The notes beneath the pieces are model-generated. The model was not told the DNA's origin and did not search any database. It worked only from the letters and a program-made list of their open reading frames with translations. From Rhizobium sp. N324 (GTDB taxonomy: Bacteria; Pseudomonadota; Alphaproteobacteria; Rhizobiales; Rhizobiaceae), in contig NZ_CP013630.1 of the NCBI RefSeq assembly GCF_001664485.1, forward strand, positions 685,001 to 749,000: a DNA stretch of 64,000 nt, written 5' to 3'. Each line of letters opens with the position of its first letter. Within the stretch, counting starts at the first letter, position 1. The position numbers and the translations under genes were made by a program. Positions 26,797-36,168 of this stretch are shown here, piece after piece.

Positions 26797-27240
26797 TCAA
26801 CCCGCCAGCGCCCGCGGCGCCTGATTGACGTTGTAGCGCGATTCCCGAAGGCTCTTTTCGAGGAAGCGGGTGTTCTCATCGGGATCGGCCGAGGGATCCT
26901 GGAACGCGATATGGTTGATCTCGATGCCGGCGTGATCTTCGGCCAGCGTCAGCTGCGCATAGACGGTGACGCCGCGCGGCTTGATTTCCAGATCGAGAAC
27001 GACTTCGGGCTTGCCGCCCCACTCCAGCGTATAATTGCCGCCCAGGCCGAAATTCACCGTGCCCGGATGAAAGAAAAGCTCTGCCGCCGAAGCGACGAGA
27101 TCGGAAAGATTGCCGTAATACTCGAAGCGCAGCAGCGAAATAAGGTCAGAAGCATCCAGAAGGCGCAGTTCCGTGGCGACCGGGCTGATCGCAACTGCGA
27201 GGATTTTTTCACGCTGGGTAGAGTGGGGGCATTTTTTCAT
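26797..27240 (-). CDS. Conserved hypothetical gene downstream of flhB
   Basis: A 147-residue soluble protein. Its position, between visR and flhB as last gene of the motA-fliM-fliN-fliG-flhB operon, matches an unnamed gene in other rhizobia. Visible features: predicted beta-rich middle (ELFFHPGTVNFGLGGNYTLEW, VVLDLEIKPRGVTVYAQLTL), no signal peptide and no membrane helix. The start lies 5 bases after the flhB stop. A role tied to motility is inferred only from the operon. Confidence 0.72.
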   Translation of the reverse strand: MKKCPHSTQREKILAVAISPVATELRLLDASDLISLLRFEYYGNLSDLVASAAELFFHPGTVNFGLGGNYTLEWGGKPEVVLDLEIKPRGVTVYAQLTLAEDHAGIEINHIAFQDPSADPDENTRFLEKSLRESRYNVNQAPRALAG

Positions 27241-27245
27241 TCGGC

Positions 27246-28325
27246 TTATCTTACCCGTTTGTTCTTGGCGTCTGCGGCGTAGACCCGGTGGATCAGCTCC
27301 GCAACGGCCTTATAGAAGACTGACGGTATGACACTATCGATCGAGACTTGCGCAAACATGGAGCGCGCAAGCGGCGGATCCTCGAACACCGGGATGCCGT
27401 TTTTCTCGGCAATCTCCCTGATTTTGAGCGCAATCAGGTCCTGGCCCTTGGCCAGCACCACCGGCGCGTCGTTTTCTTCGCGCGCGTAGCGCAGCGCCAC
27501 CGCATAGTGCGTCGGGTTGGCGATGACGAGCGTCGCCCGGTGCACGTTGGCGATCATGCGCCGGCGCGCGCGGTCGCGCATCAGCGAGCGCTGCCGGCCC
27601 TTGACGAAGGGGTCGCCCTGCGCCTGCTTGTTTTCTTCCTTGATTTCGTGCCGCGTCATCTTCAGCTCGGTGAACCAGTGATGGCGCGTCCAGAAGACAT
27701 CGGCGATCGCCACGATCGCGGTGGCGATCAGCACGACGATGATGATCTTGCGCATCGCCGTCGAGATCCGCACCAGGATCGTCTGGGGGTCGGAAAACAT
27801 CGCGTCGATCGAGCTGAAATATTCGCTCCTCAGCACGAAAAACAGGATGACCCCGACGACGACGACTTTGAACAGGGATTTGCCGAACTCGACGAGGCCC
27901 GGCAGGCTGAACAGCCGTTCCCAGCCTTTGGCGGGAGAGATGCGCGAGGCCTGCGGCCGGATGCGTTCGAGCACCGGCGTCGGCAGGTTCTGGAAGACGG
28001 AGGAGGCGATGCCGAACACCATGAACAGGATGAGGGCAGGGGCCAGCAGCGCCGCAGTGGCCCAGCCGAGCCTGACGAACAGCGAAAGGACATCCGGCCC
28101 CGTTTCGATCTTCCACTGGTCGGGCTGCTCGAAGATGTCGCGCAGCGTTTCAGTCATGCGCCCGACGCCGTCGGGGAGGAAGAAGACCAGATAGATATAG
28201 GTGGCAAGGATGGTCGCGAAGATCGACAGCTCGCGCGAAAACGGCACGTTGCCTTTCTCAGCCGCGTCGGATTGCTTTTTCGCGGTCGGGGCTTCTGTTT
28301 TGCTGTCCTTGTCATCGTCTGCCAA
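27246..28325 (-). CDS. flhB: Flagellar export-gate protein FlhB
   Basis: A 359-residue inner-membrane component of the type III export apparatus, the substrate-specificity switch. Four membrane helices (about 32-52, 90-115, 150-168 and 190-212) and a cytoplasmic domain with the autocleavage motif NPTH at 270-273. I chose a TTG start at 28325 (giving [13 protein letters not shown], the usual FlhB N-terminus) because GGAGGG lies 7-12 bases upstream; an upstream ATG adds 13 residues without homology or a good ribosome-binding site. About 290 bases of palindromic repeat separate it from fliG. Confidence 0.94.
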   Translation of the reverse strand: MADDDKDSKTEAPTAKKQSDAAEKGNVPFSRELSIFATILATYIYLVFFLPDGVGRMTETLRDIFEQPDQWKIETGPDVLSLFVRLGWATAALLAPALILFMVFGIASSVFQNLPTPVLERIRPQASRISPAKGWERLFSLPGLVEFGKSLFKVVVVGVILFFVLRSEYFSSIDAMFSDPQTILVRISTAMRKIIIVVLIATAIVAIADVFWTRHHWFTELKMTRHEIKEENKQAQGDPFVKGRQRSLMRDRARRRMIANVHRATLVIANPTHYAVALRYAREENDAPVVLAKGQDLIALKIREIAEKNGIPVFEDPPLARSMFAQVSIDSVIPSVFYKAVAELIHRVYAADAKNKRVR

Positions 28326-28373
28326 GACGCGGCCCTCCGTCAATGAAATTGGCCGCAGCATCAAAACAATGAG

Positions 28374-28619
28374 CTAAAGCGCGTCGCCGGAACCGAGGTT
28401 CTCCGCGACGCGCTTTAAAGCGCAGCCAGTCACTTGAAGGGTAGTCGCCTGCGACACGGCGATCAACGGCCGCTTTGCCGCACGCCGGATTTGTCAACAG
28501 TCTCGGAGTTTCAATGCATGTCGCCCGGAAGTGTGCAGCGGTTCCGGGATAACGACATGCATAAGACGAGGAGCTAAAGCGGGTCGCATGAACGAAGTTC
28601 GATGCGCGACGCGCTTTAG
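28374..28619. repeat. RIME-like palindromic mosaic element between fliG and flhB
   Basis: Three palindromic blocks in 246 bases. The first (28374-28418) pairs CTAAAGCGCGTCGC with GCGACGCGCTTTA. The middle (28514-28562) has ATGCATGTCGCCCGGAA paired with TTCCGGG and CGACATGCAT. The third (28574-28619) pairs CTAAAGCGGGTCGC with GCGACGCGCTTTAG. The outer blocks share the CTAAAGCG/CGCTTTA ends in inverted orientation. The middle block recurs at 33147-33196. The fliG TAA stop (28616-28618) lies inside the third block. Such composites are known in Rhizobiaceae as intergenic mosaic elements. Confidence 0.8.
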
Positions 28620-29656
28620 GCGGCCGCCGAAGCGTCGCCTTCCTTCTCCTTGAGCTCGATCTGGCCGGAGTTGGCCAGGCGAATCGCTTCCTGCGCCACG
28701 GCGCGCCGGGCAATGGCGATCTCGCGCGGATTGACGCCGCCCATGCCGCTCTGCAGATCCGATTCGATCATGCGGCGCTGGCGCGGGCTGATGGCGGAGA
28801 GAACCGATTCGCGGATTTCGGCCGGCGAACCGCGCAGCGAGACGGTGAGTACATCCGTCGAGATGTCGTTGAGCAGCAGGACGCGGCTGCGCTGCGGCAT
28901 GTACATGAGGTCCTCGAACAGGAAGATCTTCGGGCGGACCTTGTTGACGGATTCGCGGCTGATCGATTCGAGCGAGGTGAGCAGCGTGTCGACCTGCGGC
29001 TTGTCGAGCTCGTTCATGAGATCGGCGACCTTCGTCGAGCCGGCCGCATTGCGCTCTGCCTCGACCTCGGCAAGCAGCGTCATCACCTGGTTCTCGATGA
29101 TCTGCGCAGCCTTCGGGCTGACGGTCTTCATGTTGACGGTTCTGTTCATGATGTCGGCGCGGCGGTTGTCGGGAAGCTGCAGCAGCACCTTGGCGCCGAA
29201 ATTGGACGGCATCATCGAAAGAATATAGGCAACGGTCTGCGGATGTTCGCGCAGCAGGAACTGGGCGACGAATGTCGGCTCCGCCTCGCTGAGGCGATCC
29301 CAGATCGAAGTTTCGTAGGCCTGGAACGCCGTGCGGCGGCCGAGCAGGCTGTCGACCTCGTCGGGCGTCAGGCCCTCTTCCAGAATGGCTTCGATCGCCT
29401 TGGCATTGTCCATCAGTCCGGCGCCCTCGGTGAAGAGGTCTTCGAATTCGCCGACGAGCATCAGGAGCTCGTCCGGCGGAATGGCGCGCAGCGACTGGGC
29501 GGATGCGATAATGGTCTGCAGTTCAGCCTGGGTGAAATATTTCAACAGCCGGCCGGCGACGCCCTTTCCCATAGCGAGAAGAACAGCCGCCGCCTTTTCA
29601 GCCTGGGTCAACGGTTTCCCGGCTAGCGCGCCGCCGAAATCGTCAAAGTCCATCAT
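28616..29656 (-). CDS. fliG: Flagellar motor switch protein FliG
   Basis: A 346-residue C-ring protein joining FliF to the rotor and contacting MotA. Recognisable blocks: PLTQAEKAAAVLLAMGKG near the N-terminus, LLREHPQTVAYILSMM (about 172-187), PQRSRVLLLNDISTDV (about 254-269) and the C-terminal torque domain with RQRRMIESDL. It starts ATG-ATG; the usual start is uncertain by one codon. The stop codon is supplied by the palindromic repeat downstream. Confidence 0.96.
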   Translation of the reverse strand: MMDFDDFGGALAGKPLTQAEKAAAVLLAMGKGVAGRLLKYFTQAELQTIIASAQSLRAIPPDELLMLVGEFEDLFTEGAGLMDNAKAIEAILEEGLTPDEVDSLLGRRTAFQAYETSIWDRLSEAEPTFVAQFLLREHPQTVAYILSMMPSNFGAKVLLQLPDNRRADIMNRTVNMKTVSPKAAQIIENQVMTLLAEVEAERNAAGSTKVADLMNELDKPQVDTLLTSLESISRESVNKVRPKIFLFEDLMYMPQRSRVLLLNDISTDVLTVSLRGSPAEIRESVLSAISPRQRRMIESDLQSGMGGVNPREIAIARRAVAQEAIRLANSGQIELKEKEGDASAAA

Positions 29657-29684
29657 GGTCTAACCTCTCCGTCCCACACAGGGA

Positions 29685-30269
29685 TCAGGCTTTTTTCGTA
29701 CTCAAAACTTCTATCAGTTTCACACCGAATCGGGTGTCATCGTTATCAAGCACCGTAATTTCACCGCGGGCAATCCTGCGGCCGTTCACCATGATCTCGA
29801 CTGGCTCGCCGATTTTCTTGTCGAGGGCGATCGTCGCCCCTTCATTGAGGTTCATCAGGCCGGAGACCTGCATGCGGCTGGTGCCGAGCATGATCTGGAC
29901 ATCGATCGGAATGTCCATGATCAGTTCGAAATTGGAATTCAAAGCGCTGCCGAGCGGAGCCGGCGACGCCTCGAAGGAAGCGCCGCTGCCGAAATCCATG
30001 CCGGCTGCCGAATCGGCATTGCCAGCACCGAAATCGCCGCCGAAATCGTCGCCGCCGAACGGGCTGTCCGAAATTTCGCCGCCGAAGGCCGCCAGATCGG
30101 TTCCGGCTGCGAAGGCGCCGCTCTGCAGGTCGTCGCCAAACTGCGGCAGGTCGCCGTCGGCGTCCTGCTTCAGCACGCCGCGCAGATCGTCGATCGCCTG
30201 GTCGAGATCCGCTTCGCTGCCCGGCATATCCAGGGAGAGGTCGTTCTGCTGTGTTTTCTTCGTAGCCAT
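29685..30269 (-). CDS. fliN: Flagellar motor switch protein FliN
   Basis: A 194-residue C-ring protein. The C-terminal SpoA domain (about 110-194; [40 protein letters not shown]) is typical. The N-terminal 110 residues are an acidic, glycine/aspartate/phenylalanine-rich low-complexity extension, longer than the 137-residue E. coli protein. It lies between fliM and fliG in the motA-led operon. Confidence 0.94.
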   Translation of the reverse strand: MATKKTQQNDLSLDMPGSEADLDQAIDDLRGVLKQDADGDLPQFGDDLQSGAFAAGTDLAAFGGEISDSPFGGDDFGGDFGAGNADSAAGMDFGSGASFEASPAPLGSALNSNFELIMDIPIDVQIMLGTSRMQVSGLMNLNEGATIALDKKIGEPVEIMVNGRRIARGEITVLDNDDTRFGVKLIEVLSTKKA

Positions 30270-30334
30270 GAAATCACTATTCCAGTTGAAACTTGCCTCA
30301 AACTGCCTTTGCAGCCCAAGAGCCAGAGAACCGA

Positions 30335-31285
30335 TTAATTCATTAAATGACGGATGAGTTCGTCATCCGAGTTCATCGTGTCCTTGACGCGGACCATGTA
30401 GTTTTCGCCTGAACGCCCGAACTCGCACACATACAATTCCTTGCTGTTGGCGCTCACCTCGACGCGTACGTCGCCGTGATCGCGGAAGGGGATGACATCG
30501 CCGACCATCAGCTTCGAGATGGTGCGCAATGTCAGGTCCTGCAGCCTGATTTTGGCCTCGAGCGTGACATGCGAACGGCGAACCTGGTCGCCGAGCTGTT
30601 CGGTCCATTCCGCCGAGCTGCCGCCGGACTGGCGCTTCGGCTTCGGTGGCGTTACCTTGGTCTTGAGCAGCGCCGTCTGCGGAACCATCAACGAAAATTC
30701 CGAAACGATGCCGGCAAGGGTAATCGACATATTGATGGCGGCTGCGAATTCGTCCGGGCGGTCCTCCGGCGGCCGGGCGCGCATCTCAAGGGCGTGCGGG
30801 ACCGAAAGGCTCGGTTCGAAACCGCCAGGCGCATTGACGGCCGAGCGCAGCACCTTGGCGATCTTGTCGAAAACCATCACCGCCAGGTCCATTTCGATGA
30901 TCGACAGCAGCCGGTCGGCCGGCTCCTCGATCGTATCGGCGGTGGCGCCGAGCAGGTGCTCCATCAGCGTGATGACGAAACCGTTGCCGCAGGCAAGCGT
31001 GATGTTCTGCGACCAGTTGCGCAGCGTCACGTCGGCGAGCGTGACGTTCGAGTTCAGGTCGTCGATCAGATGGTTCTTATAGCCGATCTCGCAGCCGAGA
31101 TAATTGACCGTCACGTCGAGGCCGGTCTCGCTCTTGATGACGTCTGGAAAGAATTCGCTGTAGATTGCCCCGAAGGAGCTGCAGATCTTGGCGACCCTGC
31201 CTCGGTCGCCGAGTCCGCCCGTCAGTTTGGCGAGAAGGGCAGGATCCATTGCCGGTTTGTCTTGCGAAGCATTGCTCGTGGTCAT
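30335..31285 (-). CDS. fliM: Flagellar motor switch protein FliM (divergent)
   Basis: A 316-residue C-ring protein. The C-terminal SpoA domain is clear ([39 protein letters not shown]); the middle CheC-like domain is weakly conserved. The N-terminus lacks the enteric CheY-binding LSQAEIDALL form and has [12 protein letters not shown] instead, which fits divergence of alphaproteobacterial switch proteins and of CheY2. Its ATG directly abuts the motA stop. Confidence 0.9.
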   Translation of the reverse strand: MTTSNASQDKPAMDPALLAKLTGGLGDRGRVAKICSSFGAIYSEFFPDVIKSETGLDVTVNYLGCEIGYKNHLIDDLNSNVTLADVTLRNWSQNITLACGNGFVITLMEHLLGATADTIEEPADRLLSIIEMDLAVMVFDKIAKVLRSAVNAPGGFEPSLSVPHALEMRARPPEDRPDEFAAAINMSITLAGIVSEFSLMVPQTALLKTKVTPPKPKRQSGGSSAEWTEQLGDQVRRSHVTLEAKIRLQDLTLRTISKLMVGDVIPFRDHGDVRVEVSANSKELYVCEFGRSGENYMVRVKDTMNSDDELIRHLMN

Positions 31286-32158
31286 TTAAGCCGCCTTGTT
31301 CTCGCCGCCTGGATTCATCATTTCCTGTTCGACCGCATCGATGGACGGACGCTCGTAAGCCGAGATCGTCTTGCGGCCGTATTCGAGAGCGACCTGCGGC
31401 ACCGAGCCGTTCATGTAGGCAAGCAGCGTCTGCTTGACGATGACGTAGAGGCGGTGCTGCTTGTTGCGGACGATCTTGATCTGGGAGACCAGCGGCGAGC
31501 AGACGCAGTAGGACAGGAGAATGCCGAGGAAGGTGCCGACCAGCGCCGAGCCGATCAGATGGCCGAGCACTTCGGGCGAATCGTTGATGTGGGCCATCGC
31601 CTTGATGACGCCGAGAACCGCCGCGACGATACCGATCGCCGGGAAGGAATCGCCCATGATCTGGATCGCGTGGTAGGGCTTCATCTTGTCGTGCATGATG
31701 GTGTTGAGTTCTTCGTCCATCAGCGCTTCGATCTCGTGGCTGCGGGCATTGCCGATGATGATCAGGCGCACGTAGTCGCAGATGAACGCCGTCAGTTCCT
31801 TGTTCTTCAGAACCGTCGGGGCCGACTGGAAAATCGTCGATTCTGCCGGATTGTCGATATGGGCTTCGATTTCGTTTCGCGACTTGGTGCGCAGGTCGCG
31901 CATCAAGGAATAGAGCACGCCGAGCGTATCGAGATAATTGCGTTCCTTCGGCACGGCGTGCTTGAAGGCTTCGCCGAGCGCCTTGCCGGAATCCTTCACC
32001 ACCTTCATCGGGTTCGCCATGATGAAGCTGCCGAGGCCGGCGCCGCCGATGATCACGAATTCGAAGGGCTGGAACAGCGCGTCCACGTGGCCGCCCATTG
32101 CCATGAAGCTGCCGATGACACAGCCGCAAGTCACTATAAATCCGATAATGATATTCAT
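31286..32158 (-). CDS. motA: Flagellar stator protein MotA
   Basis: A 290-residue inner-membrane stator subunit with four hydrophobic helices (about 2-22, 33-50, 170-190 and 203-225). The motif [23 protein letters not shown] and the cytoplasmic loop with [12 protein letters not shown] are characteristic. I chose ATG 32158 ([10 protein letters not shown]); upstream in-frame codons are outside the family. It heads the leftward class II operon and is divergent from flgF. Its partner MotB is encoded 17 kb away. Confidence 0.95.
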   Translation of the reverse strand: MNIIIGFIVTCGCVIGSFMAMGGHVDALFQPFEFVIIGGAGLGSFIMANPMKVVKDSGKALGEAFKHAVPKERNYLDTLGVLYSLMRDLRTKSRNEIEAHIDNPAESTIFQSAPTVLKNKELTAFICDYVRLIIIGNARSHEIEALMDEELNTIMHDKMKPYHAIQIMGDSFPAIGIVAAVLGVIKAMAHINDSPEVLGHLIGSALVGTFLGILLSYCVCSPLVSQIKIVRNKQHRLYVIVKQTLLAYMNGSVPQVALEYGRKTISAYERPSIDAVEQEMMNPGGENKAA

Positions 32159-32412
32159 CGTCAGCCCAATCTGAACGTTACTTTTCTCTAAGAGGGTTAG
32201 GGTTTCTGCCTTGCGTGAGGCTGATGAACGGGCCGCGCGCAAGGCATTTCCGCGTGCCAGCTTCGCGCAAGCATCTGCCGTCAATCTAAAGGAGACGAAT
32301 GGGTACCCGTACCCGTTTCTGAGATGCCGCCTCAGCGAAATCCCGGCCGAACCCCTTAAGACGACGCCCGGCTTTTCGTTCCGTTCATCGCCAATGCTTG
32401 GAGCCTACCGAC
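32159..32412. promoter_or_regulatory. Divergent motA/flgF promoter region
   Basis: A 254-base spacer between two class II operons, presumably carrying back-to-back Rem-dependent promoters. Visible: an AT-richer stretch with CTCTAAGAGGGTTAGGG just upstream of motA, a GGGTACCC palindrome (32301-32308), and a seven-codon frame with a strong ribosome-binding site at 32299-32322. No Rem site consensus can be derived by eye. Confidence 0.4.
32299..32322 (+). other. Seven-codon mini-ORF upstream of flgF
   Basis: ATG-GGT-ACC-CGT-ACC-CGT-TTC-TGA (MGTRTRF) preceded by AAAGGAG at ideal spacing, 90 bases before flgF. It overlaps a GGGTACCC palindrome. It could be a leader peptide affecting flgF expression, or chance. 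Confidence 0.25.
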
Positions 32413-33147
32413 ATGCAATCCGGTCTTTATGTTTCTCTGTCGTCGCAGATGGCCCTCGAAAAGCGCCTGAACACTATTGCGGACAACATGGCGAACGTGA
32501 ACACGACCGGTTTTCGCGCCACCGAGGTGAAGTTCGACGAGATGGTGGCGGCGACCAAGAACAAGCTGAACACCAAGGTCGCTTTCGTTTCGCAGGGCAA
32601 CGACTATCTGAACGAGTCGAACGGCGAGCTGCAGCACACCGGCAACATGCTCGATTTCGCCATCAAGGGCGACGCCTGGTTCTCGCTCGATACGCCCGCC
32701 GGCCGCGTGCTGACGAGGGACGGCCGCTTCACGCTCAAGGACACAGGCGAACTGGTCTCGATCCGCGGATACCCCGTTCTCGACGCCGGCGGGGCGCCGA
32801 TCCAGCTCAACTCCAAGGGCGGCGAGCCGGCCGTCGGCACCGACGGCATCATCTATCAGGGCGACCGCCAGGTCGGTTCGCTCGGCCTGTTCGAGGCCGA
32901 TATCAGCAAGGGTTATCTGCGCTACGAAAACAGCGGCATCATGACCACCGACCAGCCGCGGGCCGTCGTCGACCGCTTCAATGTCGGTGTCGAGCAGGGT
33001 TATCTCGAAAACTCCAACGTCAACGCCATGCGCGAGATCACCCAGCTGATCGAAGTCAACCGCGCCTTCGAAAGCGTCTCGTCGCTGATGCGTGACAGCG
33101 AAGATTCCTTCAAGGAAGCCGTTCAGACGCTTGGGGGCAGCCGCTAA
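32413..33147 (+). CDS. flgF: Flagellar proximal rod protein FlgF
   Basis: A 244-residue rod protein. The N-terminal rod/hook motif is MALEKRLNTIADNMANVNTTGF (about 12-33) and the C-terminal one is EQGYLENSNVNAMREITQLI (about 195-214). There is no cleaved signal, as expected for type III export. ATG 32413 is used; an in-frame ATG five codons upstream has no advantage. It leads the rightward class II operon and is followed by a palindromic repeat and fliI. Confidence 0.94.
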   Translation: MQSGLYVSLSSQMALEKRLNTIADNMANVNTTGFRATEVKFDEMVAATKNKLNTKVAFVSQGNDYLNESNGELQHTGNMLDFAIKGDAWFSLDTPAGRVLTRDGRFTLKDTGELVSIRGYPVLDAGGAPIQLNSKGGEPAVGTDGIIYQGDRQVGSLGLFEADISKGYLRYENSGIMTTDQPRAVVDRFNVGVEQGYLENSNVNAMREITQLIEVNRAFESVSSLMRDSEDSFKEAVQTLGGSR

Positions 33148-33227
33148 TGCCTGTCGCCCAAAAGTGTGCAGCGGTTTTGGGAGGACGGCATGCATAAGAA
33201 CAAAGACCGAAAATGCGTCGCATTTTC
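33147..33227. repeat. RIME-like palindromic element between flgF and fliI
   Basis: The block 33147-33196 (ATGCCTGTCGCCCAAAA paired with TTTTGGGAGGACGGCATGCAT) is a diverged copy of 28514-28562: arms differ but the central GTGTGCAGCGG is identical and pairing is kept (CCCAAAA/TTTTGGG here, CCCGGAA/TTCCGGG there). A perfect 9-base inverted repeat GAAAATGCG-T-CGCATTTTC follows at 33209-33227, ending 15 bases before the fliI ATG. Confidence 0.75.
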
Positions 33228-33242
33228 AGGTGGGATTGAAGC

Positions 33243-34640
33243 ATGAGCACGACGCTACTGTCCGACGACGCCCTTTCCCCGAAGCTGGCGCATCTGGCGG
33301 GCCTCGTCGACCGATACGCATCACCGGAGTTCTCGGTTGCCCATGGCGGTCGCGTGCAGACCATCGCCGCCGGCCACTACACGGTTCGCGGTCTCTCCCG
33401 CCATGTTCGCCTGGGCGAGTTCGTCGCCCATAAATCGGCGACCGGCATCCATCTCGGCGAGGTCGTTCGCGTCGAGCCTGATCTGATCTATGTCTGCCCG
33501 ATCGAGCCGGGCGAGCCGATCGGCATCCACGATACGGTGATCCGCAAGGGTGCTTTCCGGATCTCGCCGTCGGACAGCTGGTGCGGGCGCACTCTCAACT
33601 CGCTCTGCGAACCGATCGACGGGCTGGGGCCGATCGCCGAGGGCCTCGACCGCCGCTCGATTTCCAATACCGCCCCGCCCTCGATGACTCGCAAGCGCGT
33701 CGAGGCCGGCTTCAAGACCGGCGTGCGCGCCATCGACATCTTCTCGCCGCTCTGCCTTGGGCAGCGCCTCGGCATCTTCGCCGGCTCCGGCGTCGGCAAG
33801 TCGACGCTTCTGTCGATGCTCGCCCGTGCCGATGCCTTCGACAAGGTCGTCATAGCGCTTGTCGGCGAACGCGGCCGCGAGGTGCGCGAATTCATCGAGG
33901 ATACGCTCGGCAGCAATATGAAGAAGGCGATCGCCGTCGTCGCCACCAGCGACGAGAGCCCGATGCTGCGCAAAATGGCGCCGCTGACGGCGGTCACCAT
34001 CGCCGAGCATTTCCGCGACAAGGGCGAGAACGTCCTGTTCATCGTCGACAGCGTCACGCGTTTCGCCCATGCGATTCGCGAAGTGGCGACCGCCTCCGGC
34101 GAACCGCCGATCGCCCGCGGCTATCCGGCTTCCGTCTTCACCGAGCTGCCGCGCCTGTTGGAGCGCGCCGGTCCCGGCCCCGAGGGCGCCGGCACCATCA
34201 CGGCGATCATCTCGATCCTCGTCGATGGCGACAATCACAACGATCCGATCGCCGATTCGACGCGCGGCATCCTCGACGGCCATATCGTCCTGCAGCGCAG
34301 CCTCGCCGAGGAAGGGCGGTATCCGCCGATCGATCCGCTCGCCTCGATCTCGCGCCTGGCCCGCAAGGCCTGGACGCCGGACCAGGAAAAGCTGGTGTCG
34401 CGGCTGAAAGTGCTGATCCACCGCTTCGAGGAAACGCGCGACCTGCGCCTGATCGGCGGTTACCGCCAGGGCGCCGATCCCGATCTCGATATGGCGGTCA
34501 AGCAGGTGCCGATCATTTACGACGTCCTGAAACAGTCGCCGGGCGATCGCGACTCGCCCGATGCCTTTGCCGATCTCGCCGGCGCCCTCAAGGCTGCAGC
34601 CGGTATCGGCAATCAGGGCGGAGCCATCCAGAGGAGATAG
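33243..34640 (+). CDS. fliI: Flagellar export ATPase FliI
   Basis: A 465-residue cytoplasmic ATPase of the type III export machinery, related to the F1 beta subunit. Walker A in FAGSGVGKSTLLSML (about 179-193), GERGREVREFIED, Walker B in NVLFIVDSVTRFAHA, and GYPASVFTELPRLLERAG. ATP hydrolysis helps unfold and release export substrates. Partners FliH and FliJ are not encoded next to it; candidates are at 48599 and 63291. The stop TAG lies inside the ribosome-binding site of the next gene. Confidence 0.97.
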   Translation: MSTTLLSDDALSPKLAHLAGLVDRYASPEFSVAHGGRVQTIAAGHYTVRGLSRHVRLGEFVAHKSATGIHLGEVVRVEPDLIYVCPIEPGEPIGIHDTVIRKGAFRISPSDSWCGRTLNSLCEPIDGLGPIAEGLDRRSISNTAPPSMTRKRVEAGFKTGVRAIDIFSPLCLGQRLGIFAGSGVGKSTLLSMLARADAFDKVVIALVGERGREVREFIEDTLGSNMKKAIAVVATSDESPMLRKMAPLTAVTIAEHFRDKGENVLFIVDSVTRFAHAIREVATASGEPPIARGYPASVFTELPRLLERAGPGPEGAGTITAIISILVDGDNHNDPIADSTRGILDGHIVLQRSLAEEGRYPPIDPLASISRLARKAWTPDQEKLVSRLKVLIHRFEETRDLRLIGGYRQGADPDLDMAVKQVPIIYDVLKQSPGDRDSPDAFADLAGALKAAAGIGNQGGAIQRR

Positions 34641-34642
34641 AC

Positions 34643-35185
34643 GTGGCTGAATTCGACGACGAACGCATCGCTGCCCCGAAGCAGCGCAGGAAGGCTGCCG
34701 GCCTGGATCGGTTTCTGACCTTTGCCGGCCTAGCGCTCGCCGGCGCCTCCGCCTTTTTCCCCTGGTACGTGTTCTTCAACGAAGACAAATTCGGCATCAA
34801 CGTCGCCGCCAGCGACAATTCGCGCGAACTGCCGGACTGGCCGGCCCGCAACGTCTTCAGCGTCTCGCCGCTGGCCATGGTCAACAAGAACGAGCCGGAC
34901 AAGAAAGCGCCGCCGATCGATCCGCTGACGACGGCGACGGTCTCCGACCTCGGCAAGGAGCGCGACGGCCGCCCCATCCTGGAAGATCAGCCCTTCCCCG
35001 GCAAGTCGCCCTTCCGCCTGCTGCACGTTTCCAACGGCCGGGCGCTGATCGAGGATACCTCCGGCATGTATGTGGTGCGCGTCGGCTCGATCCTTCCGGA
35101 CCAGAGCCGCCTTGCGACGATCGAACAGCGCGAGGGCAAGTGGATGATCGTTACCTCGAAGGGTGAAACCTACCAGAACAACTGA
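34643..35185 (+). CDS. Conserved hypothetical membrane-anchored protein in flagellar operon
   Basis: A 180-residue protein starting GTG after GAGGAGATAGAC, 2 bases beyond fliI. One hydrophobic helix (about 23-45, LTFAGLALAGASAFFPWYVF) follows a basic N-terminus, leaving a periplasmic domain of about 130 residues that ends in a small beta-rich module (RLLHVSNGRALIEDTSGMYV, VGSILPDQSRLATIEQREGKW). An unnamed gene occupies this place in other rhizobial flagellar regions. A role in assembly or export is inferred from position only. Confidence 0.75.
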   Translation: MAEFDDERIAAPKQRRKAAGLDRFLTFAGLALAGASAFFPWYVFFNEDKFGINVAASDNSRELPDWPARNVFSVSPLAMVNKNEPDKKAPPIDPLTTATVSDLGKERDGRPILEDQPFPGKSPFRLLHVSNGRALIEDTSGMYVVRVGSILPDQSRLATIEQREGKWMIVTSKGETYQNN

Positions 35186-35211
35186 ACCTGTCGGCCAAAT
35201 CAGAAGGCAAC

Positions 35212-35249
35212 AGGGGCTCCGCCGCAAACCGGCAGGAGCCCCGTTTTTT
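35212..35249 (+). terminator. Terminator before flgB
   Basis: GGGGCTCC (35213-35220) pairs with GGAGCCCC (35235-35242), with GCCG/CGGC extending the stem inward; GTTTTTTG follows. It separates flgF-fliI-orf from the flgB operon, so flgB probably has its own promoter at 35250-35351. Confidence 0.88.
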
Positions 35250-35351
35250 GCGCGCGCGGCGCTCCCCGAAAGGCGGCTTGAAACCTGAATTCCCGTAAGT
35301 CCCACGCAAGATTACCGCACTAGGTTCGGGACAGTAAAAACGGAGAGTTTC

Positions 35352-35744
35352 ATGCAACCGATCCAACTTTTCGACTTGGCTTCGCGACAGGCGGAATGGC
35401 TGACGATCCGTCAGCAGGTTGTTGCCGGCAACATCGCGAATGCCAATACCCCGAAGTTCCGCGCCAAGGACGTCACGCCTTTCGACGCCGTGCTCGACAA
35501 ATCAGACATCACCATGACGCGCACCAATCCGGCCCATCTCAGCGGCAATGATTTCAGCGCCAGCGGCGATATCGACGTCAAGGACGCCGCACTCGACCAG
35601 GAAATCGGCATCCAGGAATCGGGCAACACGGTCGGTCTGGCCGAGGAGCTCTCCAAGTCTGGCGATATCAAGCGCCAGTACGATCTGAACACCTCGCTGG
35701 TCAGTTCCTTCAACCGCATGATGCTGATGACCGTCAGGAAGTAA
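35352..35744 (+). CDS. flgB: Flagellar proximal rod protein FlgB
   Basis: A 130-residue rod protein with the N-terminal motif [20 protein letters not shown] and a C-terminal amphipathic helix ([21 protein letters not shown]). The length is typical. CGGAGAG lies 6-12 bases before the ATG. It is the first gene of the flgB-fliP operon, and flgC follows after 5 bases. Confidence 0.94.
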   Translation: MQPIQLFDLASRQAEWLTIRQQVVAGNIANANTPKFRAKDVTPFDAVLDKSDITMTRTNPAHLSGNDFSASGDIDVKDAALDQEIGIQESGNTVGLAEELSKSGDIKRQYDLNTSLVSSFNRMMLMTVRK

Positions 35745-35749
35745 AAGTC

Positions 35750-36166
35750 ATGGATCCGCTTTCAGCAGCAATGAAAATCGCCGGTTCCGGGCTCGAGGCG
35801 CAGTCGACGCGCCTGCGCATCGTTTCGGAAAACATCGCCAACGCCCGCTCGACCGGGGACACGCCCGGTGCCGACCCCTATCGCCGCAAGACGATCACCT
35901 TCGGCCAGCAGATGGACCGCGTCACCGGCGTCGAGACGGTCGACGTCAAGAAGGTCGGCGTCGACGAAGGCGACTTCAGCACCGAATTCGACCCGAGCAA
36001 TCCGGCTGCGGACCAGAAGGGCGTCGTCAAGCTGCCGAACGTCAACATCCTGGTCGAGATGGCCGACATGCGCGAAGCCAACCGCTCCTATGACGCCAAT
36101 CTGCAGACCATCAAGCAGACCCGCGATCTCATCTCCTCCACGATCGATCTCCTGAAGAGCCAATAA
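35750..36166 (+). CDS. flgC: Flagellar proximal rod protein FlgC
   Basis: A 138-residue rod protein: [26 protein letters not shown] near the N-terminus and the C-terminal [20 protein letters not shown] motif. It forms the rod with FlgB, FlgF, FlgG and FliE. It lies 5 bases after flgB and 2 before fliE. Confidence 0.95.
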   Translation: MDPLSAAMKIAGSGLEAQSTRLRIVSENIANARSTGDTPGADPYRRKTITFGQQMDRVTGVETVDVKKVGVDEGDFSTEFDPSNPAADQKGVVKLPNVNILVEMADMREANRSYDANLQTIKQTRDLISSTIDLLKSQ

Positions 36167-36168
36167 TA

